Origin: Agromyces cavernae
Lineage (GTDB): Bacteria; Actinomycetota; Actinomycetes; Actinomycetales; Microbacteriaceae
DNA length: 64,000 nucleotides
Direction of reading: 5' to 3'
Assembly: GCF_021044935.1 (NCBI RefSeq)
Contig: NZ_JAJNMP010000001.1
Span: forward strand, 744,001 to 808,000
The position numbers were made by a program, and so were the translations under genes. The notes below the pieces were generated by a model that was not told the DNA's origin, did no database searches, and was given only the letters and a program-made list of their open reading frames with translations. Position 1 is the stretch's first letter, and every line of letters begins with the position of its first letter. This document shows positions 8,236 through 16,761 of the stretch, piece after piece.

Positions 8236-9137
8236 CCACCGTCGGCGACGTCCTCGAGCTCGTGCGCGCGCCCGCCGCGCTCACGGTGCTCGGCGACACC
8301 GTCGCGGGCGGCCACGCGGGCGGCGCCCGGTTCGGCGCCCGTCGGTGGCTGCTGCCGCTCGCGTCGGTCTTCCTGTACAGCGGCGGGATGGCCCTGAACG
8401 ACTACGCCGATCGCGAGCTCGACGCCGTGGAGCGGCCCGAGCGGCCCATTCCGTCGGGGCGGGTCTCGTCGCGGCGCGCGCTCGGCATCGCGTCGGCGTG
8501 CATGGCGGTGGGCGTCGGCCTCGCGGCCGCGGGCGGCGGTCGCCGGTCGCTCGGCGTCGCCGCGCCGCTCGTGGGCGCGATCGTGCTCTACAACACCGTC
8601 GCGAAGGACACGGCGGCCGGTCCCCTGTCGATGGCGGCATGCCGCGGACTCGACGTGCTCATGGGCGGCGGGGGTGCGCGCGCGGCGCTGCCGGCGGCGG
8701 CGACCGTCGCACTGCACACGGCCGGGGTCACCGCCCAGTCGCGTGGCGAGGTGCACGGCGGCTCGGTGCGCACTGCGCGAGCCGGCCTCGCGATCACCGG
8801 CGCGACCGCGGTCGCGGCCGTCGCCGGCCTCGGCACCACGCGCGGGCGCGCCCCGAACGGGTCCGGCCGGGCACGCCGCATCGTCTCGGTGCTCGCCACC
8901 GTGGCCGGCGCGGCCGCCTACCTCGCGACGACCCTGCCGAGCCAGGCGAAGACCCTCGGCGATCCTTCGGCGGCGAACGTGCGCACGGCGACCCGGTCCG
9001 GAATCGGCGCCATGGTGCCGCTGCAGGCGACCCTCACCGCCCGCACGGGCGCACTCGGTGCTGCCGCCCTGCTCGGCGGGGTCGACGTCGCCCGCCGCGC
9101 ACTCTCGGCGCGGCGATCGCGGGGTGATGTCACGTGA
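8232..9137 (+). CDS. eboC: UbiA-family prenyltransferase (EboC / SCO3242-like)
   Basis: 301 aa integral membrane protein rich in Ala/Gly/Val helices. The first Asp-rich motif NDYADRELD (about 56-64) binds Mg-prenyl diphosphate. The second region carries YNTVAKDTAAGPLSMAACRGLDVLMGGGG, as in the SCO3242-type subgroup found with ebo genes. It should transfer a prenyl chain onto a polar acceptor at the membrane. ATG 8232 overlaps the preceding TGA by 4 nt, and its own stop overlaps the GTG at 9134. The acceptor is unknown; the neighbouring inositol-phosphate-synthase homologue suggests a cyclitol. Confidence 0.85.
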   Translation: MTTVGDVLELVRAPAALTVLGDTVAGGHAGGARFGARRWLLPLASVFLYSGGMALNDYADRELDAVERPERPIPSGRVSSRRALGIASACMAVGVGLAAAGGGRRSLGVAAPLVGAIVLYNTVAKDTAAGPLSMAACRGLDVLMGGGGARAALPAAATVALHTAGVTAQSRGEVHGGSVRTARAGLAITGATAVAAVAGLGTTRGRAPNGSGRARRIVSVLATVAGAAAYLATTLPSQAKTLGDPSAANVRTATRSGIGAMVPLQATLTARTGALGAAALLGGVDVARRALSARRSRGDVT

Positions 9138-10024
9138 GCGACACCCTGGCCTCCGCGATCGACGCGCTGCGGCATCCGCTGCCCGGCGCCGGGTTCGCGC
9201 TCGGATACGGCACCAACGGATTCGCCGATCACCCGCTCGACCGCGCCGTCGAGGTGCTCGAGGTGGCCGGTTACGGGGCGATCGCACTCACGCTGGGTCA
9301 TCCGCACCTCGACCCGTTCGCCGACGACGCCTTCGAGCAGGCGGCCCGCCTGCGTGAGCGGCTCGACGACCTCGGCTGGCGCGTCGTCGTCGAGACCGGC
9401 ACGCGATACCTGCTCGATCCGTTCGTCAAGCACCGCCCGACCCTCGTCGACGTCGACGCCGGGGCGCGCATGCGGTTCCTGCGCCGGGCGATCGACCTCG
9501 CCGTCGTGCTGCGCGCCGACTGCGTCTCGCTGTGGTCGGGCGTCGTGCCCGACGGGATGTCGCGAGGCCATGCCTGGCAGTTGCTCGTCGATCGCATGCG
9601 CGAGGTCGTCGCCCATGCCGAGGCATCGGGGGTCGTGCTCGGCTTCGAGCCCGAGCCCGGGATGCTCGTCGAGACGGTCGCCGACGCGCTGCGCCTGCGC
9701 GACGAACTGGGCGCGCCCGACGCGCTCGGCATCACCGTCGATCTCGGTCATTGCGTCGCGGTCGAGCCCGACGGCGTCGTCGGCGCCCTGCGCAGCGCGG
9801 GCGACCTGCTCGTCAACGTGCAGGTCGACGACATGCTGCCGGGGGTGCACGAGCACCTCGAACTCGGCAACGGACGACTCGACCTGGTCGCGGCGCTCAC
9901 GACCCTGCACGAGATCGGATACCGCGGTGTGGCAGCGGTCGAACTGCCCCGCCACTCGCACGACGCGCCGGGCGCCGCCACGCGCAGCATGCGTGCGCTG
10001 CGCACGGCTTGGGAGGAACGATGA
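9134..10024 (+). CDS. TIM-barrel sugar phosphate isomerase/epimerase-like protein
   Basis: 296 aa, GTG start in a GTGA overlap with the prenyltransferase stop. It belongs to the xylose-isomerase-like TIM-barrel (AP_endonuc_2) superfamily: candidate metal ligands are Glu in GFEPEPGM, Asp in TVDLGHC, Glu in HEHLELGNGRLD and Glu in AVELPRHSHDA. Members isomerise, epimerise or cleave sugar-like substrates with a divalent metal. The operon also contains EboE, a second, more distant TIM barrel of the same superfamily. It overlaps eboA by 4 nt, so it is an integral part of the operon rather than a passenger. Confidence 0.8.
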   Translation: MSDTLASAIDALRHPLPGAGFALGYGTNGFADHPLDRAVEVLEVAGYGAIALTLGHPHLDPFADDAFEQAARLRERLDDLGWRVVVETGTRYLLDPFVKHRPTLVDVDAGARMRFLRRAIDLAVVLRADCVSLWSGVVPDGMSRGHAWQLLVDRMREVVAHAEASGVVLGFEPEPGMLVETVADALRLRDELGAPDALGITVDLGHCVAVEPDGVVGALRSAGDLLVNVQVDDMLPGVHEHLELGNGRLDLVAALTTLHEIGYRGVAAVELPRHSHDAPGAATRSMRALRTAWEER

Positions 10025-10641
10025 CACATCCCTGGACGGCGAACGCCGTGACCGACATCGCCGCGGAGCCGCAACGCATCGCGGTGCTCTTCCCGGCCGC
10101 CGGGCGCGCGGTCGGGCGCGAGCCGGTCGATGCGGCGGCCGACCCGCTCGGGCTTCGGCACGGCACGGCCGACGACCTCGCCCGCGAGCAGCTCGTGGGC
10201 GCACTGCTCGCCGCGCTGCCCCCCGACGGCGCGGCGGCAGCGCTCGGCGAGCTCTACCGCTACGGCGACGACGCCGAGCGGCGTGGCGTGCTGCGCGGGC
10301 TGAACGCCGCGCCCGAGCAGCCGCAGGCGGTCGTCAGCACCGGGCTCGAACTCGTCGCCGACGCCCTGCGCACCAACGACACCCGGCTCGTCGCCGCGGC
10401 GCTCGGCGACTTCGCCGGCGCCCACCTCGACGACCACGCGTGGCGGCACGGCGTGCTGAAGGCGCTCTTCATGGGCATCCCCGTCGACGTCGTCGCACGA
10501 CTCGACGACCGTGCCGACGACGAGCTGGCCCGCATGGCCGCCGGGCTCGTCGCCGAACGCCGGGCCGCCGGCCGCGAGATCAACGACGACATGACGCGGC
10601 TCGCCCACTCCACCACCACGACCCCGACGCCGGGAGGCTGA
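10021..10641 (+). CDS. eboA: EboA domain protein
   Basis: 206 aa helical protein. The diagnostic segment runs from about residue 80: YRYGDDAERRGVLRGL, then ALRTNDTRLVAAALGDFA, then DDHAWRHGVLKALFMGIPV, then LDDRADDELARMAAGLVAERRAAGREI. This is the EboA family signature. The biochemical role of EboA is not established; in cyanobacteria the ebo genes have been linked to moving a metabolite precursor to the periplasm. ATG 10021 overlaps the preceding stop. The first 50 residues are less conserved and Ala-rich. Confidence 0.88.
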   Translation: MTHPWTANAVTDIAAEPQRIAVLFPAAGRAVGREPVDAAADPLGLRHGTADDLAREQLVGALLAALPPDGAAAALGELYRYGDDAERRGVLRGLNAAPEQPQAVVSTGLELVADALRTNDTRLVAAALGDFAGAHLDDHAWRHGVLKALFMGIPVDVVARLDDRADDELARMAAGLVAERRAAGREINDDMTRLAHSTTTTPTPGG

Positions 10642-10643
10642 CC

Positions 10644-11522
10644 ATGCGAATCTTCGACCCCCACATCCACATGAGCGCGCGCACGACCGACGACTACCGC
10701 GCGATGTACGAGGCGGGCGTTCGCGCCGTGGTCGAGCCGTCGTTCTGGCTCGGCCAGCCGCGCACGAACGTGGGCAGTTTCGTCGACTACTTCGACGCGC
10801 TGATCGGCTGGGAGCGGTTCCGCGCGGCGCAGTACGGCATCCGCCACCACTGCACGATCGGCCTCAACCCGAAGGAGGCCAACGACGCCCGTTGTCGCGA
10901 GGTGCTCGACGTGCTGCCGCGATACCTCGCGAAAGACGGCGTCGTCGCGGTCGGCGAACTCGGCTACGACTCGATGACGGCCGAAGAGGATGAGGTCTTC
11001 GCGGCGCAGATCGCCCTGGCCGTCACGTTCGAGCTCCCGGCGATGGTGCACACGCCGCACCGCGACAAGGCCGCGGGCACGGTGCGCACCCTCGACGTCG
11101 TGCGTGAGTCGGGCATCGCCCCCGAGCGCGTCGTGGTCGACCACCTCAACGAGACGACGGTCGCCGCGGTCGCCGACAGCGGCTGCTGGATGGGCTTCTC
11201 GATCTACCCCGACACCAAGATGGACGAGCGGCGCATGGTCGCGATCCTGCAGGAGTTCGGCACCGAGCGCGTGCTCGTGAACTCGGCCGCCGACTGGGGC
11301 AACTCCGACCCGCTGAAGACCCGCAAGACCGCGCGGGCGATGCTCGAGGCGGGTTTCACCGAAGACGACGTCGACGTCGTGCTCTGGCAGAACCCCGTCG
11401 CCTTCTACGGGCAGAGCGGCCGGCTGCACCTCGACCCCGTGCCGGGGTTCGCCGAACACGAGCCGCCGGCCGCAGGGGTCACGTTCGAGGGCAACTCGGT
11501 GCTGCGCGGAGCCCGAGTCTGA
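10644..11522 (+). CDS. eboB: TatD-family metal-dependent hydrolase (EboB)
   Basis: 292 aa, ATG 10644 behind GGGAGG. The TatD amidohydrolase metal site is complete: HIH at residues 7-9, Glu in VGELGYDS, His in MVHTPH, His in VDHLNE and Asp in NSAADWGNSDPL. TatD proteins are TIM-barrel hydrolases, many with nuclease activity, but the EboB branch always travels with EboA/EboE and its substrate is unknown. Its TGA overlaps the eboE ATG by one nucleotide (TGATG). Confidence 0.88.
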   Translation: MRIFDPHIHMSARTTDDYRAMYEAGVRAVVEPSFWLGQPRTNVGSFVDYFDALIGWERFRAAQYGIRHHCTIGLNPKEANDARCREVLDVLPRYLAKDGVVAVGELGYDSMTAEEDEVFAAQIALAVTFELPAMVHTPHRDKAAGTVRTLDVVRESGIAPERVVVDHLNETTVAAVADSGCWMGFSIYPDTKMDERRMVAILQEFGTERVLVNSAADWGNSDPLKTRKTARAMLEAGFTEDDVDVVLWQNPVAFYGQSGRLHLDPVPGFAEHEPPAAGVTFEGNSVLRGARV

Positions 11523-12766
11523 TGCTCCTCTCGTACTGCACCAACGTGCACCCCGCCGAGGACCTCGACGGGGTGCTCGCCCAGCTCGACGCGTTCGCCG
11601 GTCCGGTGCGCCGCGCGGCGGGCCTCGACGAACTCGGCGTGGGGCTCTGGCTGCCCGCCGACCTCGCGGCGCGCCTCGCGGCGAACGCCGACGACCGGCA
11701 GCGCCTGCGCGAGCGCCTCGACGCCAACGGGCTCACGCTGCGCACGATCAACGCCTTCCCCTACCGCGCCTTCCACGCCGAGGTCGTGAAGCTCGACGTC
11801 TACCGCCCCGACTGGACCGACCCCCTTCGAGCGCAGCACACGCTCGACTGCGCGGCGGTGCTCGCCGACCTGCTGCCCGAGGGCGGGGCCGGCAGCATCT
11901 CGACGCTGCCGCTCGGGTGGCGCGAGCCGTGGACGGCCGACGACGACCGGCTGGCGACCGAAGCGCTCGCCGCTGTCGCGCGCCGGCTGCGTGCGCTGCG
12001 CGACGCGACCGGCCGCACGGTGCGGCTGGCGATCGAGCCCGAGCCGGGTTGCGTGCTCGACACGGTCGCGGACGTGGTCGGATGGCTCGAACCACGCGTC
12101 GCGGACGGCGCGGATGCTGCGGTCGGCGTCGACCGCATCGATCCCGAGTTCGTCGGCGTCTGCCTCGACACCTGCCATCTCGCCGTCTCGTTCGCCGACC
12201 CGGTGGCCGCGGTTCGACGCATCGGCGCGGCGGGCCTGCGCGTCGTCAAGGTACAGGCATCGGCGGCGCTGCACGTCGAGCACCCGGCAGACCCGGCGAG
12301 CCGCGATGCGGTGGCCGCGTTCGTCGAGCAGCGCTACCTGCACCAGACGCGGGCGTTGCGCCCCGACGGCTCCGTCAGCGCTGCCGACGACCTTCCCGAG
12401 GCGCTCGAGACGCTGCCGACGGATGGCCCGTGGCGGGTGCACTTCCACGTGCCCCTGCACCTCGCGCCTCGAGCGCCGATCACCGCGACGACCGAGGTGC
12501 TGACCGCCGCCCTCGACGCCGTCCGCGAGCTGCCCCATGGCGACGAGGCCCACCTCGACGTCGAGACCTACACCTGGAGCGTGCTGCCCGAACCCGTCGA
12601 CGACCTCGTCGCGGGCATCGCGGGCGAGCTCCGCTGGGCGTCCGAGCACCTGCTCGACGCGGCGGCCGGTCCCGTGCCCGAACCTGTGCTCGCGGCATCG
12701 GTGCCTGCGACATCCGAATCCGCGGCATCCGTGGCTGCGACATCCGAACCCGCGGAGGTGGCGTGA
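11522..12766 (+). CDS. eboE: EboE, TIM-barrel metabolite traffic protein
   Basis: 414 aa. It begins with LLSYCTNVHPAEDL and carries the EboE-typical FPYRAFH, IEPEPGC, VCLDTCHLAVSF, VHFHVPLHL and HLDVETYTWSVLP segments, giving a xylose-isomerase-like barrel with Glu/Asp/His metal ligands. EboE is annotated elsewhere as a metabolite traffic protein; its reaction is unknown. The last about 25 residues form an Ala/Ser/Thr tail with an imperfect repeat (PATSESAAS, AATSEPAEV), probably an unstructured extension. The stop overlaps the next ATG. Confidence 0.88.
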   Translation: MLLSYCTNVHPAEDLDGVLAQLDAFAGPVRRAAGLDELGVGLWLPADLAARLAANADDRQRLRERLDANGLTLRTINAFPYRAFHAEVVKLDVYRPDWTDPLRAQHTLDCAAVLADLLPEGGAGSISTLPLGWREPWTADDDRLATEALAAVARRLRALRDATGRTVRLAIEPEPGCVLDTVADVVGWLEPRVADGADAAVGVDRIDPEFVGVCLDTCHLAVSFADPVAAVRRIGAAGLRVVKVQASAALHVEHPADPASRDAVAAFVEQRYLHQTRALRPDGSVSAADDLPEALETLPTDGPWRVHFHVPLHLAPRAPITATTEVLTAALDAVRELPHGDEAHLDVETYTWSVLPEPVDDLVAGIAGELRWASEHLLDAAAGPVPEPVLAASVPATSESAASVAATSEPAEVA

Positions 12767-14184
12767 TGACCTCGACCCTGCTGCTCGACGTCGTCGGGCT
12801 GACCCCGCGCACCCTCGCGCACATGCCCCGCCTGCAGGCGCTCGCGGCGTCGGGTGCCCGCGCCCGGCTCGACACGGTGCTCCCGGCCGTCACGTGCAGC
12901 GTGCAGTCGACGATGCTCACGGGACTCGCGCCCGCGCAGCACGGCATCGTCGGCAACGGCTGGTACTTCCGCGACGTGGGCGAGGTGCACCTCTGGCGTC
13001 AGCACAACGCCCTCGTGCAGGGCGAGAAGGTATGGGAGACGGCGCGGCGCGCGCAGCCCGGCTTCACCGCCGCGAACATCGGCTGGTGGTACGCGATGGG
13101 CGCGAGCACCGACATCACCGTGACCCCTCGCCCGATCTACCACGCCGACGGCCGCAAGTCGCCCGACGCCTACGTGCGCCCCCCGGCGCTGCACGACGAG
13201 CTCACGGGCGCGCTCGGCGAGTTCCCGCTCTTCCAGTACTGGGGACCGACCGCCTCGATCACGTCGAGCCGCTGGATCATCGAGGCGACCCGCAGGATCA
13301 TGCGCGAGCAGGGCTCCGACCTCGTCATGGCCTACCTGCCGCACCTCGACTACGACCTGCAGCGCTTCGGGCCCGAGTCACCCGCCGCCGATCGGGCCGC
13401 CACCGAGCTCGACACGGCGCTCGCGCCGCTGCTCGACGATGCGGCCGCCGCCGGGGTCACCGTGATCGCGGTCGCCGAATACGGTATCGAGACGGCGAAC
13501 CTGCCGGTCGACATCAATCGCACGCTTCGCCGCGAGGGACTGCTCGAGGTCTACACGCAGGACGGGCGCGAGCAGCTCGACCCGTGGACCTCGCGAGCGT
13601 TCGCGGTGGCCGACCACCAGGTCGCGCACGTGTACGTCGCCGACCCGGCCGACCTCACGCGCACGCGCGAGGTGCTCGAGGCGCTGCCCGGCGTCGACGA
13701 GGTGCTCGACCGCGAGCAGCAGGCACGCTACGGCCTCGACCACGAACGATCGGGCGAACTCGTCGTCATCGCCGAGCCGGGCGCCTGGTTCACCTACTAC
13801 TACTGGCTCGACGACGATCGCGCGCCCGAGTTCGCCCGCGGCGTCGACATCCACCGGAAGCCCGGCTACGACCCGGCCGAGCTGTTCCTCGACCCGTCCG
13901 ACCGGTTCGCGAAAGCGAAGGCCGGCCTCGGCCTGCTGAAGAAGAAGGTCGGGTTGCGCTACGCGATGAACGTCGTGCCGCTCGATCCGTCGTGGGTTCG
14001 CGGCACCCACGGGCGCCTGCCCGGAGCGGTCGACGACGCCCCGCTGCTGCTGTGCTCCGACCCCGACCTCGCGTTCTGGCAGTCGGTGGGCGAGTCGGTG
14101 CCCGCCGCGCGGGTGCGCGACCTCGTGCTGCAGGCGGCCGGCATCGAGGCGCCCTCGCGCGACGACGCGGCGTACGCGCGATGA
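12766..14184 (+). CDS. eboF: alkaline-phosphatase-superfamily phosphodiesterase (EboF-like)
   Basis: 472 aa of the nucleotide pyrophosphatase/phosphodiesterase type. Asp8 (LLLDVVG) and the Thr nucleophile in LPAVTCSVQSTMLTG (about 40-54) start the metal site. Further ligands are Asp in YLPHLDYDLQRFG, Glu in AVAEYGIE, Asp-His in DIHRKPGYDP and His in RGTHGRLP. Such enzymes cleave phosphodiester or pyrophosphate bonds. In the ebo setting it may hydrolyse an activated or prenyl-diphosphate-linked intermediate, which is inference. ATG 12766 overlaps the eboE stop by one nucleotide, with GGAGG at 12754-12758; the 3' end overlaps idi by 4 nt. Confidence 0.83.
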   Translation: MTSTLLLDVVGLTPRTLAHMPRLQALAASGARARLDTVLPAVTCSVQSTMLTGLAPAQHGIVGNGWYFRDVGEVHLWRQHNALVQGEKVWETARRAQPGFTAANIGWWYAMGASTDITVTPRPIYHADGRKSPDAYVRPPALHDELTGALGEFPLFQYWGPTASITSSRWIIEATRRIMREQGSDLVMAYLPHLDYDLQRFGPESPAADRAATELDTALAPLLDDAAAAGVTVIAVAEYGIETANLPVDINRTLRREGLLEVYTQDGREQLDPWTSRAFAVADHQVAHVYVADPADLTRTREVLEALPGVDEVLDREQQARYGLDHERSGELVVIAEPGAWFTYYYWLDDDRAPEFARGVDIHRKPGYDPAELFLDPSDRFAKAKAGLGLLKKKVGLRYAMNVVPLDPSWVRGTHGRLPGAVDDAPLLLCSDPDLAFWQSVGESVPAARVRDLVLQAAGIEAPSRDDAAYAR

Positions 14185-14723
14185 GTGCGACACTCGCCGA
14201 CGAACAGGTCGTGCTGCTCGACCCCGACGGCACGCCGATCGGCACGATGGACAAGTCGCGCGTGCACTCGACCGACACCCCCCTGCACCTCGCGTTCTCG
14301 TGCTACGCGTTCGATTCCGAGGGGCGGATGCTCCTCACGCGCCGCTCCCTCGACAAGCGCACGTGGCCCGGGGTGTGGACGAACTCGTGCTGCGGCCATC
14401 CGGCCCCAGGCGAGGGCATCGAGGACGCGATCCGACGACGGGTGCGGTTCGAGCTCGGCGTCGAGGTCGAGTCGCTGCGGCTCGTGCTGCCCGAGTTCCG
14501 CTATCGCGCGGTCGCCCCCGACGGCATCGTCGAGAACGAGGTGTGCCCGGTGTACTTCGCGCAGGTGCGATCCGACCCGCGACCCGAGCCCGACGAGGTC
14601 ATGGAGTGGCGCTGGACGAGCGTCGCCGACTTCCTCAGCGCCACCGATGCCGTTCCGTTCGCGCTGAGCCCGTGGAGCGTGCTGCAGGCCGGCGAGCTGC
14701 GCGCATCAGGGGCATTCCGGTGA
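14181..14723 (+). CDS. idi: isopentenyl-diphosphate delta-isomerase, type I
   Basis: 180 aa Nudix-fold enzyme converting IPP to DMAPP. The catalytic Cys lies in NSCCGHP (about 68-74), followed by the Nudix-like RRRVRFELGVE and the acidic metal ligands in VENEVCPVY and EVMEWRW. It is the last gene of the operon, starting inside the eboF stop (ATGA). With the polyprenyl synthase at the other end, it gives the operon its own supply of allylic primer and elongated prenyl chains. Only 22 bp separate it from the convergent oxidoreductase gene. Confidence 0.92.
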   Translation: MSATLADEQVVLLDPDGTPIGTMDKSRVHSTDTPLHLAFSCYAFDSEGRMLLTRRSLDKRTWPGVWTNSCCGHPAPGEGIEDAIRRRVRFELGVEVESLRLVLPEFRYRAVAPDGIVENEVCPVYFAQVRSDPRPEPDEVMEWRWTSVADFLSATDAVPFALSPWSVLQAGELRASGAFR

Positions 14724-14745
14724 TGGGTGCCGCGGCGCCGTCCGA

Positions 14746-15816
14746 TCAGAGGCGTCCCAGGTCGACCTGACGTCGCGACCGCGCGGCCTCGTAGATCCCG
14801 TTGACCAGGCGAACCGTGCGCAGTCCCTCGACGCTGTCGATCGTGGGCGGCCGGGACTCGTCGATGGCTCGCACGATGTCCCCCCACTGCCGAAGATGGC
14901 CGGTGTGTCCGATCATCAGGGGGTCTGACGCTCCGCTGGCGATCGAACCGGCCGACTTCGGCGGTGCCGCATCGACATCCCAGCGCAGCACCGCCCCCTG
15001 GCCGAGCTCGACGACGCCGGAACTGAGATGAATGCTGATGGTGGCCGGATCCCCTGGCCGGGTCGCCGTCGACGTGCTGATCATGCCGAGCGCACCCGAC
15101 TCGAACCCCACGGTCGCAACCGTGGTGTCTTCGGCATCCATCACCCGAGCGAGGTTTCCGAGCTGGGCGGTGACCGTGGCGGCAGGCCCGCAGAGCCACT
15201 GCATGAGGTCGACGCTGTGAACGCCCTGGTTCATCAGGGACCCGCCGCCTGCGGACATGGAGTTCCGCCAGGCGGCGGCTTCGTAGTACCCCGCATCGCG
15301 GTACCAGTGCACGTGCGCGGATGCGATCAGCACCCGCCCGAGCTCGCCGGCGTCGAGCAGGCGCTTCAGGTGTTGATACTCCGGCTCGAACCGGCGCTGC
15401 GAGATCACCGAGACCGCCAGCCCGGTGAGCTCCGCGAGCCTGACGATCGCTCGAGCCTCATGCAGCGACGTCGCCATCGGCTTCTCGACGACCACGTGCT
15501 TCCCCGCTTCGAGGGCGCGGATCGTCAACTCCCCGTGGTGGCCGCTCGGCGCGCAGACCACCACGACGTCGACCGCCGGGTCGAGGAGCAGCTCGCTCGG
15601 CGATCGCCGAACAGTGTGTGCCCAGCCGGTTTCGGCGAGGGCATCCGTTGCGCGCTCCACCGTTCCTCCGGAGTACGCCACCACGTCGACGTGCGGTCGC
15701 AGTTCGCTCAGTGCACGCAGGTGCATGATGGCGATGTTGCCCATGCCGATGAGGCCGATTCCGATCCGCTCGGGGGAGCGGCCGTTGCTGCCGTTGCTGC
15801 CACCTTCACGACTCAT
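14746..15816 (-). CDS. Gfo/Idh/MocA-family NAD(P)-dependent oxidoreductase
   Basis: 356 aa. The N-terminal Rossmann motif GIGLIGMGNIAIMHLRAL (about 18-35) binds the dinucleotide, and EKPMATS (about 110) carries the conserved Lys-Pro of the family; the C-terminal alpha/beta domain includes NQGVHSVDLMQWL with the catalytic-type His. Members oxidise hydroxyls of sugars and cyclitols, often at C3 of a glycoside. It follows the TIM-barrel isomerase gene with an ATGA overlap, a pairing typical of sugar oxidation/isomerisation or keto-glycoside elimination pathways. Substrate unknown. Confidence 0.85.
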   Translation of the reverse strand: MSREGGSNGSNGRSPERIGIGLIGMGNIAIMHLRALSELRPHVDVVAYSGGTVERATDALAETGWAHTVRRSPSELLLDPAVDVVVVCAPSGHHGELTIRALEAGKHVVVEKPMATSLHEARAIVRLAELTGLAVSVISQRRFEPEYQHLKRLLDAGELGRVLIASAHVHWYRDAGYYEAAAWRNSMSAGGGSLMNQGVHSVDLMQWLCGPAATVTAQLGNLARVMDAEDTTVATVGFESGALGMISTSTATRPGDPATISIHLSSGVVELGQGAVLRWDVDAAPPKSAGSIASGASDPLMIGHTGHLRQWGDIVRAIDESRPPTIDSVEGLRTVRLVNGIYEAARSRRQVDLGRL

Positions 15817-16652
15817 CGGTACGAGATTCCTTCCGACTCGAGGAGCGACCTGAGAGCGCCGTGCGCGACCGCGAAGAGCTCGGGATCGGAGAGGCCTCCG
15901 AGCTGGTACGCCGTGCCGAGGTGCGGCTCGAGCGACAGGAAGCCGTCGTAGCCGTCGTCGCTCAAGGCGCGGACGGTTTCGGGCAACTGGCCGTCACCAC
16001 GACCGGCCGGCACGGCCGTTCCGGATTCGAAGATGGCGTCCTTGATCTGCACGTAGGCGAGATATGGGCGAAGCATCACGTAGCCGTCGTCGAACGGTCG
16101 CAGCCCGACGCGAACGAAGTTCGCCGAATCCCAAGCGAGGGCGAGGAAGGCCGACCTCACCGATTCGATGATGTCGAGGCACCGCTCGGGGGTCGCACCG
16201 TAGAGACCCTTGTCGTTCTCATGCAGGAGGACGACTCCCGATTGCTCACCGACCTCGGCGAACGCCTTCATCCGGGTGATCACCTCGTCTCGATGCGTCG
16301 CCGGGTCGCATCCGTCGGGAAGGGAGAACGAGAAGATGCGGATGTAGGGAGCGTCGAGGTACTCCGCGACGTGGATCGCCCGACGCAGGCGATCGAGCTC
16401 CGGCGCCATCTCGTCGGTGATCGAGATCTTCCCGACCGGAGACGCGACGCTCGACACTCGCAGGCCGTGACGCTTCAGCTGGGATCGCACGACGGCGAGC
16501 TGGTCGTGGCTCAGGTCGAGGACGTTGGTGTTCCACGCGCTGCGGAGCTCTACGTAGCTCAACCCGAGGCTCCGGCTGACTCGGAACTGCTCGACGAGAT
16601 CGTCAGAGATCTCGTCGGCGATCCCCGACAACTTCCACATGTCTACTCGCAT
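15813..16652 (-). CDS. cytoplasmic sugar phosphate isomerase/epimerase (TIM barrel)
   Basis: 279 aa xylose-isomerase-like barrel. Metal ligand candidates are Glu in VLLHENDKGLYG, Asp in LAWDSANF, the IKDAI segment (usually V/H-K-D) and Glu in LSLEPHL. There is no signal peptide. Start ATG 16652 is used here; ATG 16640 is an alternative. It overlaps the downstream oxidoreductase by 4 nt. A terminator hairpin at 16722-16756 separates the pair from the upstream ABC genes, so it may have its own promoter or rely on read-through. Confidence 0.82.
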   Translation of the reverse strand: MRVDMWKLSGIADEISDDLVEQFRVSRSLGLSYVELRSAWNTNVLDLSHDQLAVVRSQLKRHGLRVSSVASPVGKISITDEMAPELDRLRRAIHVAEYLDAPYIRIFSFSLPDGCDPATHRDEVITRMKAFAEVGEQSGVVLLHENDKGLYGATPERCLDIIESVRSAFLALAWDSANFVRVGLRPFDDGYVMLRPYLAYVQIKDAIFESGTAVPAGRGDGQLPETVRALSDDGYDGFLSLEPHLGTAYQLGGLSDPELFAVAHGALRSLLESEGISYR

Positions 16653-16721
16653 TCGTCCGATTGATCATTCACGCGGGCCGTCGTCCGCTCACGACGGACG
16701 ACGGCTTCGCGCTGGCACACG

Positions 16722-16756
16722 GAGGCCGGACCCCCTCGATGGGGGGATCCGGCCTC
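16722..16756 (-). terminator. terminator after the ABC importer operon
   Basis: Stem GAGGCCGGA (16722-16730) pairs with TCCGGCCTC (16748-16756), continued by CCCCC/GGGGG inside. It lies 6 bp past the stop of the ABC ATPase gene on the minus strand. Confidence 0.7.
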
Positions 16757-16761
16757 GTTGC

